Shown here: positions 53,248 to 62,356 of the stretch, in pieces | Layout: each line of letters starts with the position of its first letter | Position numbering within the stretch: the stretch's first letter is position 1 | NCBI RefSeq assembly: GCF_026619415.1 | Contig: NZ_JAOVZR010000001.1 | Span: 1-64,000 of the forward strand | Reading direction: 5' to 3' | Length of the DNA: 64,000 nucleotides | Origin: Hoeflea algicola | Lineage (GTDB): Bacteria > Pseudomonadota > Alphaproteobacteria > Rhizobiales > Rhizobiaceae | Notes under the pieces: generated by a model | Databases searched by the model: none | Seen by the model: the letters and a program-made list of their open reading frames with translations, nothing else | Told to the model about the DNA's origin: nothing | Translations under genes and position numbers: made by a program

Positions 53248-53937
53248 TCAGGCCACGGATGCCGGGCCGCTGGCGGGAACGACAATCACCTTGGCGCGGT
53301 TTTTGACCCGGCCATGAAGATCGATGATGTCCTGATTGAGCAGCCGGATGCAGCCTGAGGAGACCGCTTTGCCGATTGAATCGGCTTCGGGGTTGCCGTG
53401 AATCCGGTAGAGCGTATCTTCGCCATTCTGGAACAGATAGAGGGCCCGGGCGCCGAGCGGGTTGAGCGGCCCCGGATCCATTCCGCCATTGGCGACCGAA
53501 TAAGGGATCAACGATGGATTGCGCGCGACCATGTCGTCGGGCGCCTTCCAGCGTGGCCATTTGCGTTTGTACTGCACCACCGCGTCACCGGACCAGGAAA
53601 AGCCCTGCCGGCCAACGCCGATGCCGTAGCGCATGGCGGTGCCGCCTTCTTCAACCAGGTGCAGGTAAAACGTACCCGGGTCGACAATCAGCGTGCCCGG
53701 CTTTTCATTGCGGAACGGATTGTCCACGCGCTGGCGCCAGAAGCGTTCCGGCACCACGCCTGCCGGCACGGCTTCGATCGGGAAGGGTTCGTCCAGAACC
53801 GGACCATAGGCGGCTGGCATGACGCGCGCGCGCGGTTTGATCGGTTCGGCGTTGGAGGTCTCGCGGCTGGAAATCGTGGTGCAGCCCGAAAGCGCGGCCA
53901 GCGAGGCTGCGCCGAGGAATAGGCGTCGGGTAATCAT
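53248..53937 (-). CDS. L,D-transpeptidase (YkuD) lipoprotein
   Basis: ATG 53937 follows AAAGGACC; the frame to 53964 is not used. The 229-residue precursor has RRLFLGAASLAALSGC: a lipobox (LSGC) and a twin-arginine-like RR. The catalytic YkuD motif is HGNPEADSIGKAVSSGCIRL with active Cys. The enzyme links peptidoglycan stems (3-3 crosslinks) or attaches proteins to the wall in the periplasm. Confidence 0.9.
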   Translation of the reverse strand: MITRRLFLGAASLAALSGCTTISSRETSNAEPIKPRARVMPAAYGPVLDEPFPIEAVPAGVVPERFWRQRVDNPFRNEKPGTLIVDPGTFYLHLVEEGGTAMRYGIGVGRQGFSWSGDAVVQYKRKWPRWKAPDDMVARNPSLIPYSVANGGMDPGPLNPLGARALYLFQNGEDTLYRIHGNPEADSIGKAVSSGCIRLLNQDIIDLHGRVKNRAKVIVVPASGPASVA

Positions 53938-53998
53938 GGAATTGGTCCTTTGAAGCTGAAGCAAGCGGGCCTGTCGGCGGACAGGCGCGGGTTTTAGG

Positions 53999-54334
53999 TC
54001 AGCTCAGGCGCGGAGGCCTGAAAATTCGGCTTGCCCGCAATTCACCGCGGGTGCCGTCCGAGGCAACGTCAAGCGTTCTGCCGGAGGAGAGATGTGCCAA
54101 TTGGCCCACTGCCGGCAGCGGCAGTGCATGAAACCAGCAGCCTGACCAGGCGATGGCGCCACGCTGGCAGCGGCTGGATGTATTGGTTTTGGCATCAGAC
54201 GTGCCCGCAGTCCGCGCTGCTTCTACCGCGTTCGACGAAGCCACAGCCTGGGACGAAAGCCCACGCGTCAAGGGCCCCGTCAAGCCAAGCGTGACGGCAA
54301 GCAAACACAGAAAAAGAAGGCGGTACATGGACAT
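53999..54334 (-). CDS. Hypothetical exported protein, 111 residues
   Basis: Start ATG 54334, or ATG 54328, gives a signal peptide (MYRLLFLCLLAVTLGLTG). The mature part has two cysteines (SSRCQRGAIAWSGCW) and no recognised domain. The ribosome binding site is weak. It follows the L,D-transpeptidase gene's upstream side on the same strand, so it could be cotranscribed. Confidence 0.5.
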   Translation of the reverse strand: MSMYRLLFLCLLAVTLGLTGPLTRGLSSQAVASSNAVEAARTAGTSDAKTNTSSRCQRGAIAWSGCWFHALPLPAVGQLAHLSSGRTLDVASDGTRGELRASRIFRPPRLS

Positions 54335-54550
54335 GCCGGACTACTTACCGGCAACTGTGGCTAATTCCAGACACGTTTGCCGCAGTCCAATCAATAATTG
54401 GTGAGAAGATGCAGCCGTGCGTGCCTGCCGACTATTGCCCCCGCCCTTTGCCAACAACCGGCGACTGGGCTGAGTCATTGCTGACGAATGCTGACAGCAT
54501 GTCTTTGCTACATGGCGCTCATCGCCAACAATCCAATCAGGAGATCCGCC

Positions 54551-55159
54551 ATGCTCACGCTTTACCATTCCCCTCGTTCGCGTTCCTCCCGCATCGTCCG
54601 CTTGCTCGACGAACTCGGTGTTCTCGATCAGGTCGAGATCCGCATCGTCAGTATTGCGCGCAACGATGGTTCCGGCGGTGCCGACCCGGCCAATCCGCAT
54701 CCCGAAGGCAAGGTGCCGCTTCTGGTCCATGATGGAGTGGCGATCTGGGAAACCAGCGCCATCATCCTCTACTTGACTGACCTGTTTCCTGATGCCGGTC
54801 TTGGTCGTGTTGTCGGTGCGGCCGACCGCGGCACTTATTTGAGTTGGCTCGCCTGGTATGGCGACGTTGTCGAACCGGTGATCGTTTGTGCTGCAGCAGG
54901 CATCTCCCATCCCTTTCTCGACGCCACCTTTCGCGGCGTTCCCGAAGTTGTCGCCCGGCTCTCGGCGCAACTGTCGAAAACGCCCTATCTGCTGGGCGAG
55001 GCATTCTCGGCGGCCGATTTGCTGCTGGTCTCGCCCTATGTCTGGTTCCCCGAAGCCACGCCCGACGTGGCATCGATCAAGGACTGGATCGCCCGCTGCC
55101 AGGCGCGGCCGGCAGATCAGCGGATCATGGATTTTGATGCGGCCCATATGACTGCATAG
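54551..55159 (+). CDS. Glutathione S-transferase family protein
   Basis: ATG 54551 follows AGGAGATCC; the frame to 54488 is not used. The 202-residue protein has the thioredoxin-like N-terminal fold (MLTLYHSPRSRSSRIVRLLD), the glutathione-binding KVPLLVHDGVAIWETSAIIL (cis-Pro and Glu-Ser) and a helical C-terminal domain with the GST motif GEAFSAADLLLV. It probably conjugates or reduces small substrates in the cytoplasm. Confidence 0.9.
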   Translation: MLTLYHSPRSRSSRIVRLLDELGVLDQVEIRIVSIARNDGSGGADPANPHPEGKVPLLVHDGVAIWETSAIILYLTDLFPDAGLGRVVGAADRGTYLSWLAWYGDVVEPVIVCAAAGISHPFLDATFRGVPEVVARLSAQLSKTPYLLGEAFSAADLLLVSPYVWFPEATPDVASIKDWIARCQARPADQRIMDFDAAHMTA

Positions 55160-55513
55160 CCTGCATATGTCACGGACCACGTGATCTGCCGGACCTCGGT
55201 GGCCTGTTCCCGAGGCTTCTGGCCGCTCTAACCAACCTGGATGGTTAAGTGATGCTTAACAAGGAAAGCCTCGATAAAACAATTTGTTAGGGTGGGCATG
55301 CTCGGCCCACCCTTCGATTGACCGATGTTTCAACCAGTTCGCCAGGCGTGAACGCAACCTTATGCACGCTGCGGCGTTGGGTCCTGAAGCTGAAGCCGTG
55401 CGGGGGGCCGCAACGATTTCAGATCTTGGCAGCTCAAACAGGCGATGTGCCTGCACAATGCTGCTTGCTCTCGCGCCATGAGATATTGGCGGGACTGGTT
55501 GAAGGACTTTTCG
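55160..55513. other. Gap between GST and PilZ genes
   Basis: No gene is supported. Two inverted repeats stand out: GTTAAG-TGATG-CTTAAC at 55244-55260 and the hairpin AGGGTGGGC-loop-GCCCACCCT at about 55289-55313. The first looks operator-like; the second could end GST transcription. Confidence 0.45.
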
Positions 55514-55936
55514 ATGCCTATTCAGAATGCCGCACAGAAAAATGCATCCAATTACCTGACCAGAATGGCTCTTGAACAGCAGGATCGGAAATGGGAACGG
55601 CGTGACTGCAACGTCCTGATCAACATCCTTTTCATGCTCAAGGGAGTGCGCCAGATCGACAAGGCACAATTGCGTGTCTTCAATATCTCCGAGGGCGGGT
55701 TACTCGCCACATCACGTCGCCGCGATATTCCGGATCATTTCTACATCAGCATCGGTGACAAGCAGTTGCGCATCGCTTGCGCTGTCGTCGCGCGGAAAGA
55801 TGACATGCTGCATATCCGTTTCCTTAACGACCTGCCGACCGTTTTCGTCGATGTTGTCGCGTCCCTGCAGGATCCCTTCGCGCTTCTCGAGGAAATTCGG
55901 CCGGCATTGTATGGTCTGGAAGGATACGTTGATTGA
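55514..55936 (+). CDS. PilZ-domain protein
   Basis: ATG 55514 follows GAAGGA; the frame opens at 55445. The 140-residue product has RKWERRDCNVLINILFML (an RxxxR-like start) and LRVFNISEGGLLATSRRRDI with the N-x-S-x-x-G element, so it is a PilZ domain, possibly binding cyclic di-GMP. It is not paired with another domain. It is the second single-domain PilZ protein in the window. Confidence 0.75.
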   Translation: MPIQNAAQKNASNYLTRMALEQQDRKWERRDCNVLINILFMLKGVRQIDKAQLRVFNISEGGLLATSRRRDIPDHFYISIGDKQLRIACAVVARKDDMLHIRFLNDLPTVFVDVVASLQDPFALLEEIRPALYGLEGYVD

Positions 55937-56130
55937 CCTGATCGGGCGCCTGATCTCCGGTTACCGGTCAGTTTGACGTACGGCCGCTGGTAAGGCTGCT
56001 GTGGTGCGCGACGGTCCGTGTGCGATATAAAATCTTTTTCAAATCGCTTGAAATCTCTGCGGCTCTTTACAATGCGGCGCGCACGCTCAAAATGCGCGGC
56101 ACCATTTCGAGATTCCCGGAGAGTATCAAT

Positions 56131-57297
56131 ATGACCGCTTGCATCATCGGCTGGGCCCACACGCCCTTTGGCAAACACGCTGACGAGACTGTTGAAAGTC
56201 TTGTCACCAAAGTGGCGCGTGAAGCCATCGAACATGCCGGGCTCGAAGCCTCCGACATCGACGAGATTTACCTTGGCCATTTCAATGCCGGCTTCTCGGC
56301 CCAGGATTTCACCGCCAGCCTGGTGCTGCAGGCCGATGATGATTTCCGCTTCAAGCCCGCCACCCGCGTTGAAAACGCCTGCGCCACCGGTTCCGCTGCC
56401 GTCCATCAGGGCATCAAGGCCATTCGCGCCGGTGCTGCCCGCCGGGTGCTGGTGGTCGGTGTCGAGCAGATGACGACGACGCCGGGCCCGCAGATTGGCG
56501 CCAATCTGCTCAAGGCCTCGTACCTGCCCGAAGACGGCGAAACGCCGGCCGGCTTTGCCGGCGTGTTCGGCAAGATCGCCGACGGCTATTTCCAGAAATA
56601 TGGCGACCAGTCCGATGGTCTGGCGGCGATTGCTGCCAAGAACCACAAGAATGGCGTCGATAATCCCTGGGCGCAGATGCGCAAGGATCTGGGCTTCGAG
56701 TTCTGCCGCACCGAAAGCGACAAGAACCCCTATGTCGCCGGTCCGCTCAAGCGCACCGACTGTTCGCTGGTTTCCGATGGCGCCGCAGCGGTGGTGCTGT
56801 CTGATGTCAACACCGCCATGCAGGCGCCGCGCGCGGTCCTGTTCCGCGCCGCCGAGCACGTGCAGGACTTTCTGCCGATGTCCAAGCGCGACATTCTTTC
56901 CTTTGAAGGCTGCGCGCTGGGCTGGAAGCGGGCTTTCGCCAATTCGAAAATCTCGCTCGACGATCTCTCCTTTGTCGAGACCCATGATTGCTTCACCATT
57001 GCCGAACTGATCGAGTATGAGGCGATGGGTCTGGCCAAGCCGGGGCAGGGTGGTGATTTTGCCATGAGCGGCGAAACCCAGAAGGACGGCCGCCTGCCGG
57101 TCAATCCGTCCGGCGGTCTCAAAGCCAAGGGCCACCCGATCGGCGCCACCGGCGTCTCCATGCACGTGCTTTCTTCGATGCAACTGACCGGCGAGGCCGG
57201 CGGCATCCAGGTCAAGGATCCGACGCTCGCGGGCATCTTCAACATGGGCGGCGCCGCGGTCGCCAATTACGTCTCCATCCTCGAGCGGATCCGGTGA
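56131..57297 (+). CDS. Thiolase family protein (SCP-x-like acetyl-CoA acyltransferase)
   Basis: ATG 56131 follows GGAGAG; the frame opens at 56020. The 388-residue protein has VENACATGSAAVHQGI with the nucleophile Cys and the C-terminal GGLKAKGHPIGATG, plus SFVETHDCFTIAEL. This is the non-degradative SCP-x/DitF-like thiolase branch. It joins or cleaves acyl-CoA. The next gene overlaps its stop (GTGA), so an SDR partner is likely. Confidence 0.88.
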   Translation: MTACIIGWAHTPFGKHADETVESLVTKVAREAIEHAGLEASDIDEIYLGHFNAGFSAQDFTASLVLQADDDFRFKPATRVENACATGSAAVHQGIKAIRAGAARRVLVVGVEQMTTTPGPQIGANLLKASYLPEDGETPAGFAGVFGKIADGYFQKYGDQSDGLAAIAAKNHKNGVDNPWAQMRKDLGFEFCRTESDKNPYVAGPLKRTDCSLVSDGAAAVVLSDVNTAMQAPRAVLFRAAEHVQDFLPMSKRDILSFEGCALGWKRAFANSKISLDDLSFVETHDCFTIAELIEYEAMGLAKPGQGGDFAMSGETQKDGRLPVNPSGGLKAKGHPIGATGVSMHVLSSMQLTGEAGGIQVKDPTLAGIFNMGGAAVANYVSILERIR

Positions 57298-58049
57298 GTT
57301 CTGGCCTCGCCGGCCACATCATCGTCACTGGCGGTGCATCCGGCATCGGCGAGGCCGCCGTTCTGGCATTGATCGATGACGGCGCCGCCGTCACCATTCT
57401 CGACGCCAGCGCTGACGCTGTCGCCCGCGCCGAAGACCGGCTCTCGGGCGAGGATGTGCTGGCGCTGGTCTGTGATGTCACCGACGAGGAGGAAGTGGCC
57501 GAGTGCCTGTCGCAGGGCGTGGACACCTTCGGCCCCGTCACCGGGCTGGTCAATTGCGCCGGTATCGCCCGCGATATGGCCGCCGAGAAGACCAGTGCGG
57601 AGTTGTTCCGCCAGATCCTCGACGTCAACCTGACCGGCAGTTTCATATTGTGCCGTGCGTGCCTCGACCAGATGGGCGACACGCTGTCTATCGTCAATCT
57701 GGCCTCGGTGTCGGGCATACGCGCCAATGTGGGTCGCGTCGCCTATGGCGCCTCAAAGGCCGGCGTCATCATGATGAGCCAGGTGCTCGCCAATGAATGG
57801 GGCGCCAGCGGCGTCCGCGTCAATGTGGTGGCGCCCGGACCGATCGATACGCCGCTGATCTCGAAACTGCACACCGCCGACGACCGCAAGGCCTGGGCCC
57901 CCAAGATCCCGCTGGGCCGCTATGGTCGCCCCGAAGAAGTCGCCGCCGCGATCCTGTTCCTGCTTTCGCCCGCCGCAAGCTACATCAACGGCCATGTGCT
58001 CACCGTCGATGGCGGCTTTTCCTCCTCGGGAATCATTGCCGGGCGGTAA
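57294..58049 (+). CDS. Short-chain dehydrogenase/reductase
   Basis: GTG 57294 overlaps the thiolase stop. The 251-residue protein has the Rossmann motif IIVTGGASGIGEAAVLAL, NCAGIA, the catalytic Ser in NLASVSGIR and YGASKAG (YxxxK). It probably reduces or oxidises the same acyl-CoA or ketone made by the thiolase. Pathway is unknown. Confidence 0.9.
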   Translation: MSSGLAGHIIVTGGASGIGEAAVLALIDDGAAVTILDASADAVARAEDRLSGEDVLALVCDVTDEEEVAECLSQGVDTFGPVTGLVNCAGIARDMAAEKTSAELFRQILDVNLTGSFILCRACLDQMGDTLSIVNLASVSGIRANVGRVAYGASKAGVIMMSQVLANEWGASGVRVNVVAPGPIDTPLISKLHTADDRKAWAPKIPLGRYGRPEEVAAAILFLLSPAASYINGHVLTVDGGFSSSGIIAGR

Positions 58050-58266
58050 GCGAGACAGCCCGCGAAAGCGGTTTTCTGTCAATTCATGGCAATACCGGAC
58101 AAGCCCGAAAATTTGACAGTTTCGGAAAATCCCACCTATCCTCCATGATCCTGCGGCGTCGGTCCGAAAAGCCGGGCGGGATTGTGCAAGAGGCGTGACG
58201 CGACTGTCCAAAAGGGTGATCTTGATGCGCACGACCTGATGCGCGGTGCCCTTGCAAGGAGGGCAC

Positions 58267-59724
58267 ATGGATTACGAGACACTCGATCCCGAAGACTGGG
58301 CCAACATCCAGCAATTGGCCCATGCCCTGGTTGATCGCGCCGTCGATTATACCTCCAAGGTAAGAGACCGGCCGGTCTGGCGCGACATGCCCGGGGACAT
58401 CCGTGATCGGTTTCTTACCGCAGCACCGCAGACCGCCACGCCCTTGGAGGACATCCTGCGCGATGTCGACGAGACGGTGATGGCCTATCCGATGGGCAAC
58501 ATCCATCCACGCTTTTGGGCCTGGTATATGGGAACCAGCAATTTCACCGGGGCCATGGCCGATTTCATGGCTGCCATCCAGGGCTCCAATCTTGGCGGCG
58601 GCAACCATGCGGCGGCACTGATGGACCATCAGGTTGTTCAATGGCTTCGTGAAATGGTTGGCATGCCTGAGGGCTCGAGCGGTACTCTGGTCAGCGGCGG
58701 CTCGGTCGCCAATCTGATCGGGTTGACGATTGCCAGGAACACAAAGGCCGGCATTGATGTTCGTGAGGAAGGCCTGATGGCCTTGCCCAAGCCCCTGCGG
58801 TTTTATGGCTCCGACCAGATGCACGGCTGTCACCGTCAGGCGATCGAGACGCTCGGATTGGGAAACCGGGCGCTGCGCCGGATCCGCACCGGCAGCGATC
58901 TGGCCATGGATCTGGATGCGCTGAAAGCCGCCGTCGCAGACGATCGTGCAAAAGGCTTTGTACCAGCCTGCGTCATAGCCACTGCCGGAACCGTCAACAC
59001 CGGCGCTTTCGACAATCTTGCGGCGATTGCCGATTTTTGCCACGATCAGGACATCTGGTTTCATGTCGACGGCTGCATTGGCGCGTTGGTCGCCATTGCC
59101 CCGGAAAATCGCTGGCGGGTGGAAGGGATCGACCGTGCGGATTCAGTGGCGCTTGATCCGCACAAATGGCTGCATGCGCCCTTTGAGGTCGGCTGTGCGC
59201 TGATCCGCTCCAGAAGCGCGCATTTGGCAACGTTCTCGGCAACATCGGAGTATCTGGAAGTTACAAAACGTGGAGTGGCTGCTGCGCAATGGCTTCATGA
59301 TTTCGGGATCCAGACATCGCGTGGGTTTCGCGCGCTCAAGGTGTGGATGTCGTTGCGCGAGCATGGGGTCAGGAAATTCGGGCGGATGATCGATCAGGAC
59401 ATTGCCAAGGGCGCTTACCTGTCAGGCTTGGTGGAGCAGGCAGACAATCTGCATTTGATGTTCCCGACCAACATCAACATCGTCTGCTTTCGTTGCGATC
59501 CGGGGGGCCTGGATGAAGCGGCGCTCAAATCGCTCAACATAGAAATCATGCTGCGCCTGCAGGAAAACGGAATTGCCGTGCTGTCGGATACGACGGTGAA
59601 TGGCCAACATTGCCTGCGTGCCGCGATCAACAATCACCGGACACGCAACGACGATCTCGAATTGCTGGTTCGCGAGGTGCAGAACCTTGCCAAGGCTGTT
59701 CTGGGAGAAGCCGGCAATAACTGA
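58267..59724 (+). CDS. PLP-dependent group II amino acid decarboxylase
   Basis: ATG 58267 follows AAGGAGGG; the frame opens at 58246. The 485-residue protein has HPRFWAWYMGTSNFTGAMAD, the cofactor aspartate in WFHVDGCIGA and the lysine in ALDPHKWLHAPFE. This is the aromatic-L-amino-acid / pyridoxal-dependent decarboxylase family. The substrate is not certain. It is a single gene with its own ribosome binding site. Confidence 0.9.
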   Translation: MDYETLDPEDWANIQQLAHALVDRAVDYTSKVRDRPVWRDMPGDIRDRFLTAAPQTATPLEDILRDVDETVMAYPMGNIHPRFWAWYMGTSNFTGAMADFMAAIQGSNLGGGNHAAALMDHQVVQWLREMVGMPEGSSGTLVSGGSVANLIGLTIARNTKAGIDVREEGLMALPKPLRFYGSDQMHGCHRQAIETLGLGNRALRRIRTGSDLAMDLDALKAAVADDRAKGFVPACVIATAGTVNTGAFDNLAAIADFCHDQDIWFHVDGCIGALVAIAPENRWRVEGIDRADSVALDPHKWLHAPFEVGCALIRSRSAHLATFSATSEYLEVTKRGVAAAQWLHDFGIQTSRGFRALKVWMSLREHGVRKFGRMIDQDIAKGAYLSGLVEQADNLHLMFPTNINIVCFRCDPGGLDEAALKSLNIEIMLRLQENGIAVLSDTTVNGQHCLRAAINNHRTRNDDLELLVREVQNLAKAVLGEAGNN

Positions 59725-59769
59725 TGCGCGCCGGGATTGCTGAGCGGTAAGGGGGCGCCGCTGTGGTGA

Positions 59770-60660
59770 TCAGGGTTGCGTGCTGTCAGGCAATGGCCTT
59801 GATGGCTGCAAAGGAACCAAATTGCGCCGCCCGAACGACACGCCGACCGCCGTCGCGCCAATCACCAGCACGATGCCCGCCCATTGCACGGGCGCGAACC
59901 ATTCATTCAGCGCGATTGCCCCGACGGCGGTCGCCACCACCGGACTTGCCAGCGCCAGATAGACCGCGCTCGGGCCAAGCCGGCCAATGCCGCGGGTCCA
60001 GACGAAATAGGCAAACGCGGTACCCAGCAGCATCAGCCAGCCATAGCCCATGACTTCCTTAAGCCCCGGCACTGGTGGCAAGCCTTCAAAAAACAGCGCC
60101 ACCGGAAGCAGCATCGCCCCGCCAAAGATCAGTTGCCAGGTGGTCGTCTCCAGCGGCGTGCCCATCCGTCCCCAGCGGTCGATCAGCACTGTGCCGACCG
60201 CCATCGACAGCGCCCCGCCGATGGCTGCGGCCGCGCCGATCGGGTCGGGTCGCGTTTCCGGCGACAGCACCAGCAGCCCGACCCCGACCACCCCGGCGAC
60301 ACCGGCAAGAATCTGCACCGGGTGCGGCGCGCGCCGCGCAAGCCATGCCGCGATCAGGATCACCACCAGCGGCTGGATCGCCCCCAGCGTTGCCGCCAAT
60401 CCGCCCGGCATTCTGGCTGCGGCGATAAACAGCAACGCGAAAAAAACGGCGATATTGCTCGCGCCAATGGCGGCATGGCGTTTCAGCGCAGCGATGGGGG
60501 GAATGCGCGGATTGAGCGCCAGCAGAATAAGGCCGGCGGGCAGCGCCCGAAGCGCGCCGATCAGCAGCGGATGGTCCAGCGGCAGGGTTTCGGTGAACAC
60601 GACATAGGTGGTGCCCCACAGCATCGGCCCCAAAATGGTAATCAGGATTGTGCGTAACAT
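59770..60660 (-). CDS. EamA family (DMT) transporter
   Basis: A 296-residue protein with about ten membrane segments in two EamA repeats; the first includes LWGTTYVVFTETLPLDHPLL and the second a PVVATAVGAIALNEWFAP motif, both typical of the family. Such proteins export metabolites or amino acids. It is transcribed away from a MarR gene, which may control it through the palindrome between them. Confidence 0.88.
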   Translation of the reverse strand: MLRTILITILGPMLWGTTYVVFTETLPLDHPLLIGALRALPAGLILLALNPRIPPIAALKRHAAIGASNIAVFFALLFIAAARMPGGLAATLGAIQPLVVILIAAWLARRAPHPVQILAGVAGVVGVGLLVLSPETRPDPIGAAAAIGGALSMAVGTVLIDRWGRMGTPLETTTWQLIFGGAMLLPVALFFEGLPPVPGLKEVMGYGWLMLLGTAFAYFVWTRGIGRLGPSAVYLALASPVVATAVGAIALNEWFAPVQWAGIVLVIGATAVGVSFGRRNLVPLQPSRPLPDSTQP

Positions 60661-60686
60661 CGCAATTCGCTATCATTTGACGAAGA

Positions 60687-60706
60687 ATATTTCGATGTCG
60701 AAATAT
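60687..60706. promoter_or_regulatory. Probable MarR operator
   Basis: ATATTTCGA-TG-TCGAAATAT is a perfect 9-bp inverted repeat with a 2-base spacer, midway between divergent EamA and MarR genes. Size and symmetry fit MarR-family operators. Confidence 0.65.
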
Positions 60707-60752
60707 AATCGAGTGAAAACCAAATGCAAGACCAATATCAAGTTTGGCGAAA

Positions 60753-61277
60753 ATGACGAAACGACATGCAGATAAACCGGTACGAACCGGATCTACCCCG
60801 GCCGGCTCCACGCTGGATGGCATCCTCACCCAATGGCGCGCAGCTCGGCCTGATCTCGATTGCCGGCCGATGGTGGTGATCGGCCAGATCTGGCGCACAG
60901 GCCATCTGGCGACACGCGCCGTCGAGGCCAATCTCAAGCAGTATGATCTCGACATGGCGGGCTTTGACGTCTTGCTGACATTGCGCCGACAGGCCGATGG
61001 CAAAGCGATGACGCCCGGCGAACTCGCCCGCGACATGATGCTCTCGCCGCCGGCGATGACCAATCGCATCGACCGGCTCTCGGCCCATGGTCTGGTCGAA
61101 CGCCATGCCGACCCCGATGACCGCCGCGCGCTGCGGGTGGCGCTCACCGAGGCCGGCCGGGCGATGGCCGATCAGGTGGTCGAAACCCATGTGGCCCTCG
61201 AGGAAAGCCTGCTCGAGGGCCTCTCCCAGGATGAGCGCAATCAGCTCGTCGCACTGCTGCAGCGGGCCGGCCAGTAG
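60753..61277 (+). CDS. MarR-family transcriptional regulator
   Basis: ATG 60753 is used; a TTG at 60744 is the alternative. The 174-residue protein has the winged helix: LTLRRQADGKAMTPGELARD, MMLSPPAMTNRIDRLSAHGLV and the wing ERHADPDDRRALRVALT. It is divergent from an EamA exporter and probably represses it and itself until a ligand binds. Confidence 0.9.
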   Translation: MTKRHADKPVRTGSTPAGSTLDGILTQWRAARPDLDCRPMVVIGQIWRTGHLATRAVEANLKQYDLDMAGFDVLLTLRRQADGKAMTPGELARDMMLSPPAMTNRIDRLSAHGLVERHADPDDRRALRVALTEAGRAMADQVVETHVALEESLLEGLSQDERNQLVALLQRAGQ

Positions 61278-61339
61278 CCACTCTGCCTGTACCCCGATAG
61301 TCATCGAGACCGCGGGTTGTTCCCGAGAGGGATGGGTTC

Positions 61340-62089
61340 TCAGGGAATGCGGGCAAAGCCGAGAAGACGGGTGATCTTGTCGAACGTGTAGGAAAACACG
61401 TCGACACGCGATGACTTGTTGCCCTCGACCGTCCGCAACACGCCATCCTTGTAATCGAGCACCAGCCCAACATGGCCTTGCCAACCGGATGGCGAACCGC
61501 GCCACCAGACGATCACATCGCCGGGCAGCGGCGGGTCTGCCAGCGTCGGTTTCACCACCCAGCCTTTTTTCTTCAGTTGAGCAAGCACGTCGCGGGCGCC
61601 AACCGTGTATTTGAACGGCATCGGTTGCCCCGATTGGCTGAAGCACCAGCTGACAAAGCCTGCGCACCAGGATGATCCTTCCGGCGCAAGCCCATTGAGG
61701 TATTTCTTGACGAACGGCCCGCGATTGTTGCCGCCGACTTCGCAGGCACCGGCTGCGATCTCGCCAAGTGCCGCTGCCAATGCGCCGCGCGCGGTTGCCG
61801 ATCGGCCACCCGATGGCGACAAAGCATGATTGTCGGCATTGCCTGCGTATTTGGGTGGGTCGCCCGCCATGCGCCGGGCGATTGCCGCGAGCGTGAGCGG
61901 GCCGGCTATACCGTCGACAACCAAAGGCCTGCCGGAGGAATCGACATTCTGCATCTGGAACGCTTTGACGGCCTTGTAGACCTCGTTGTCGAAATCCGCC
62001 GTTTCTCCGGCGAGATAGTAGCCCAGTGTCTCAAGATCACGGCAGAGCTTGCGCACTGGCTCGCCTGAGAATTTCCTTTTCAGAAACAT
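61340..62089 (-). CDS. Peptidoglycan-binding and CHAP-domain peptidase
   Basis: A 249-residue protein (AGGAGAAGCAG before ATG 62089). Residues 7-75 are a PG_binding_1-like domain (GEPVRKLCRDLETLGYYLAG, later VDGIAGPLTLAAIA). Residues 95-249 are a TIGR02594/CHAP-type amidase: SSWCAGFVSWCFS with catalytic Cys and GHVGLVLDYKDG with His. No signal peptide is present. It probably hydrolyses peptide crosslinks. Phage-like origin is possible. Confidence 0.82.
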   Translation of the reverse strand: MFLKRKFSGEPVRKLCRDLETLGYYLAGETADFDNEVYKAVKAFQMQNVDSSGRPLVVDGIAGPLTLAAIARRMAGDPPKYAGNADNHALSPSGGRSATARGALAAALGEIAAGACEVGGNNRGPFVKKYLNGLAPEGSSWCAGFVSWCFSQSGQPMPFKYTVGARDVLAQLKKKGWVVKPTLADPPLPGDVIVWWRGSPSGWQGHVGLVLDYKDGVLRTVEGNKSSRVDVFSYTFDKITRLLGFARIP

Positions 62090-62356
62090 CTGCTTCTCCT
62101 TTCATCCAATTCAACAGGCCGCGGCGCGCCAAAGGCGAAGCCCGGGCACCTGCTGAGAACTGCCGGGAAGTCCGCCCGCGGCATCACGATCGGCCCGCTT
62201 GTCGGGTCTCCCTTGTCAAGGATAAGCGGCGTCTGACGGGTGTGGATGAAACCGGCCCGCACCGGTTGCGCAGATTCCGAGTTTCTGCGATCACTCTCTC
62301 AATCAAGCGATCGCGCTTACGGTCGCCCCATCACAGCCGCGCCAGGAAGTCTCGCC

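Noticed and set aside
55741..57183. Long minus-strand open frame of 480 codons
   Set aside because: It covers the thiolase gene in antisense and lacks a ribosome binding site; shadow.
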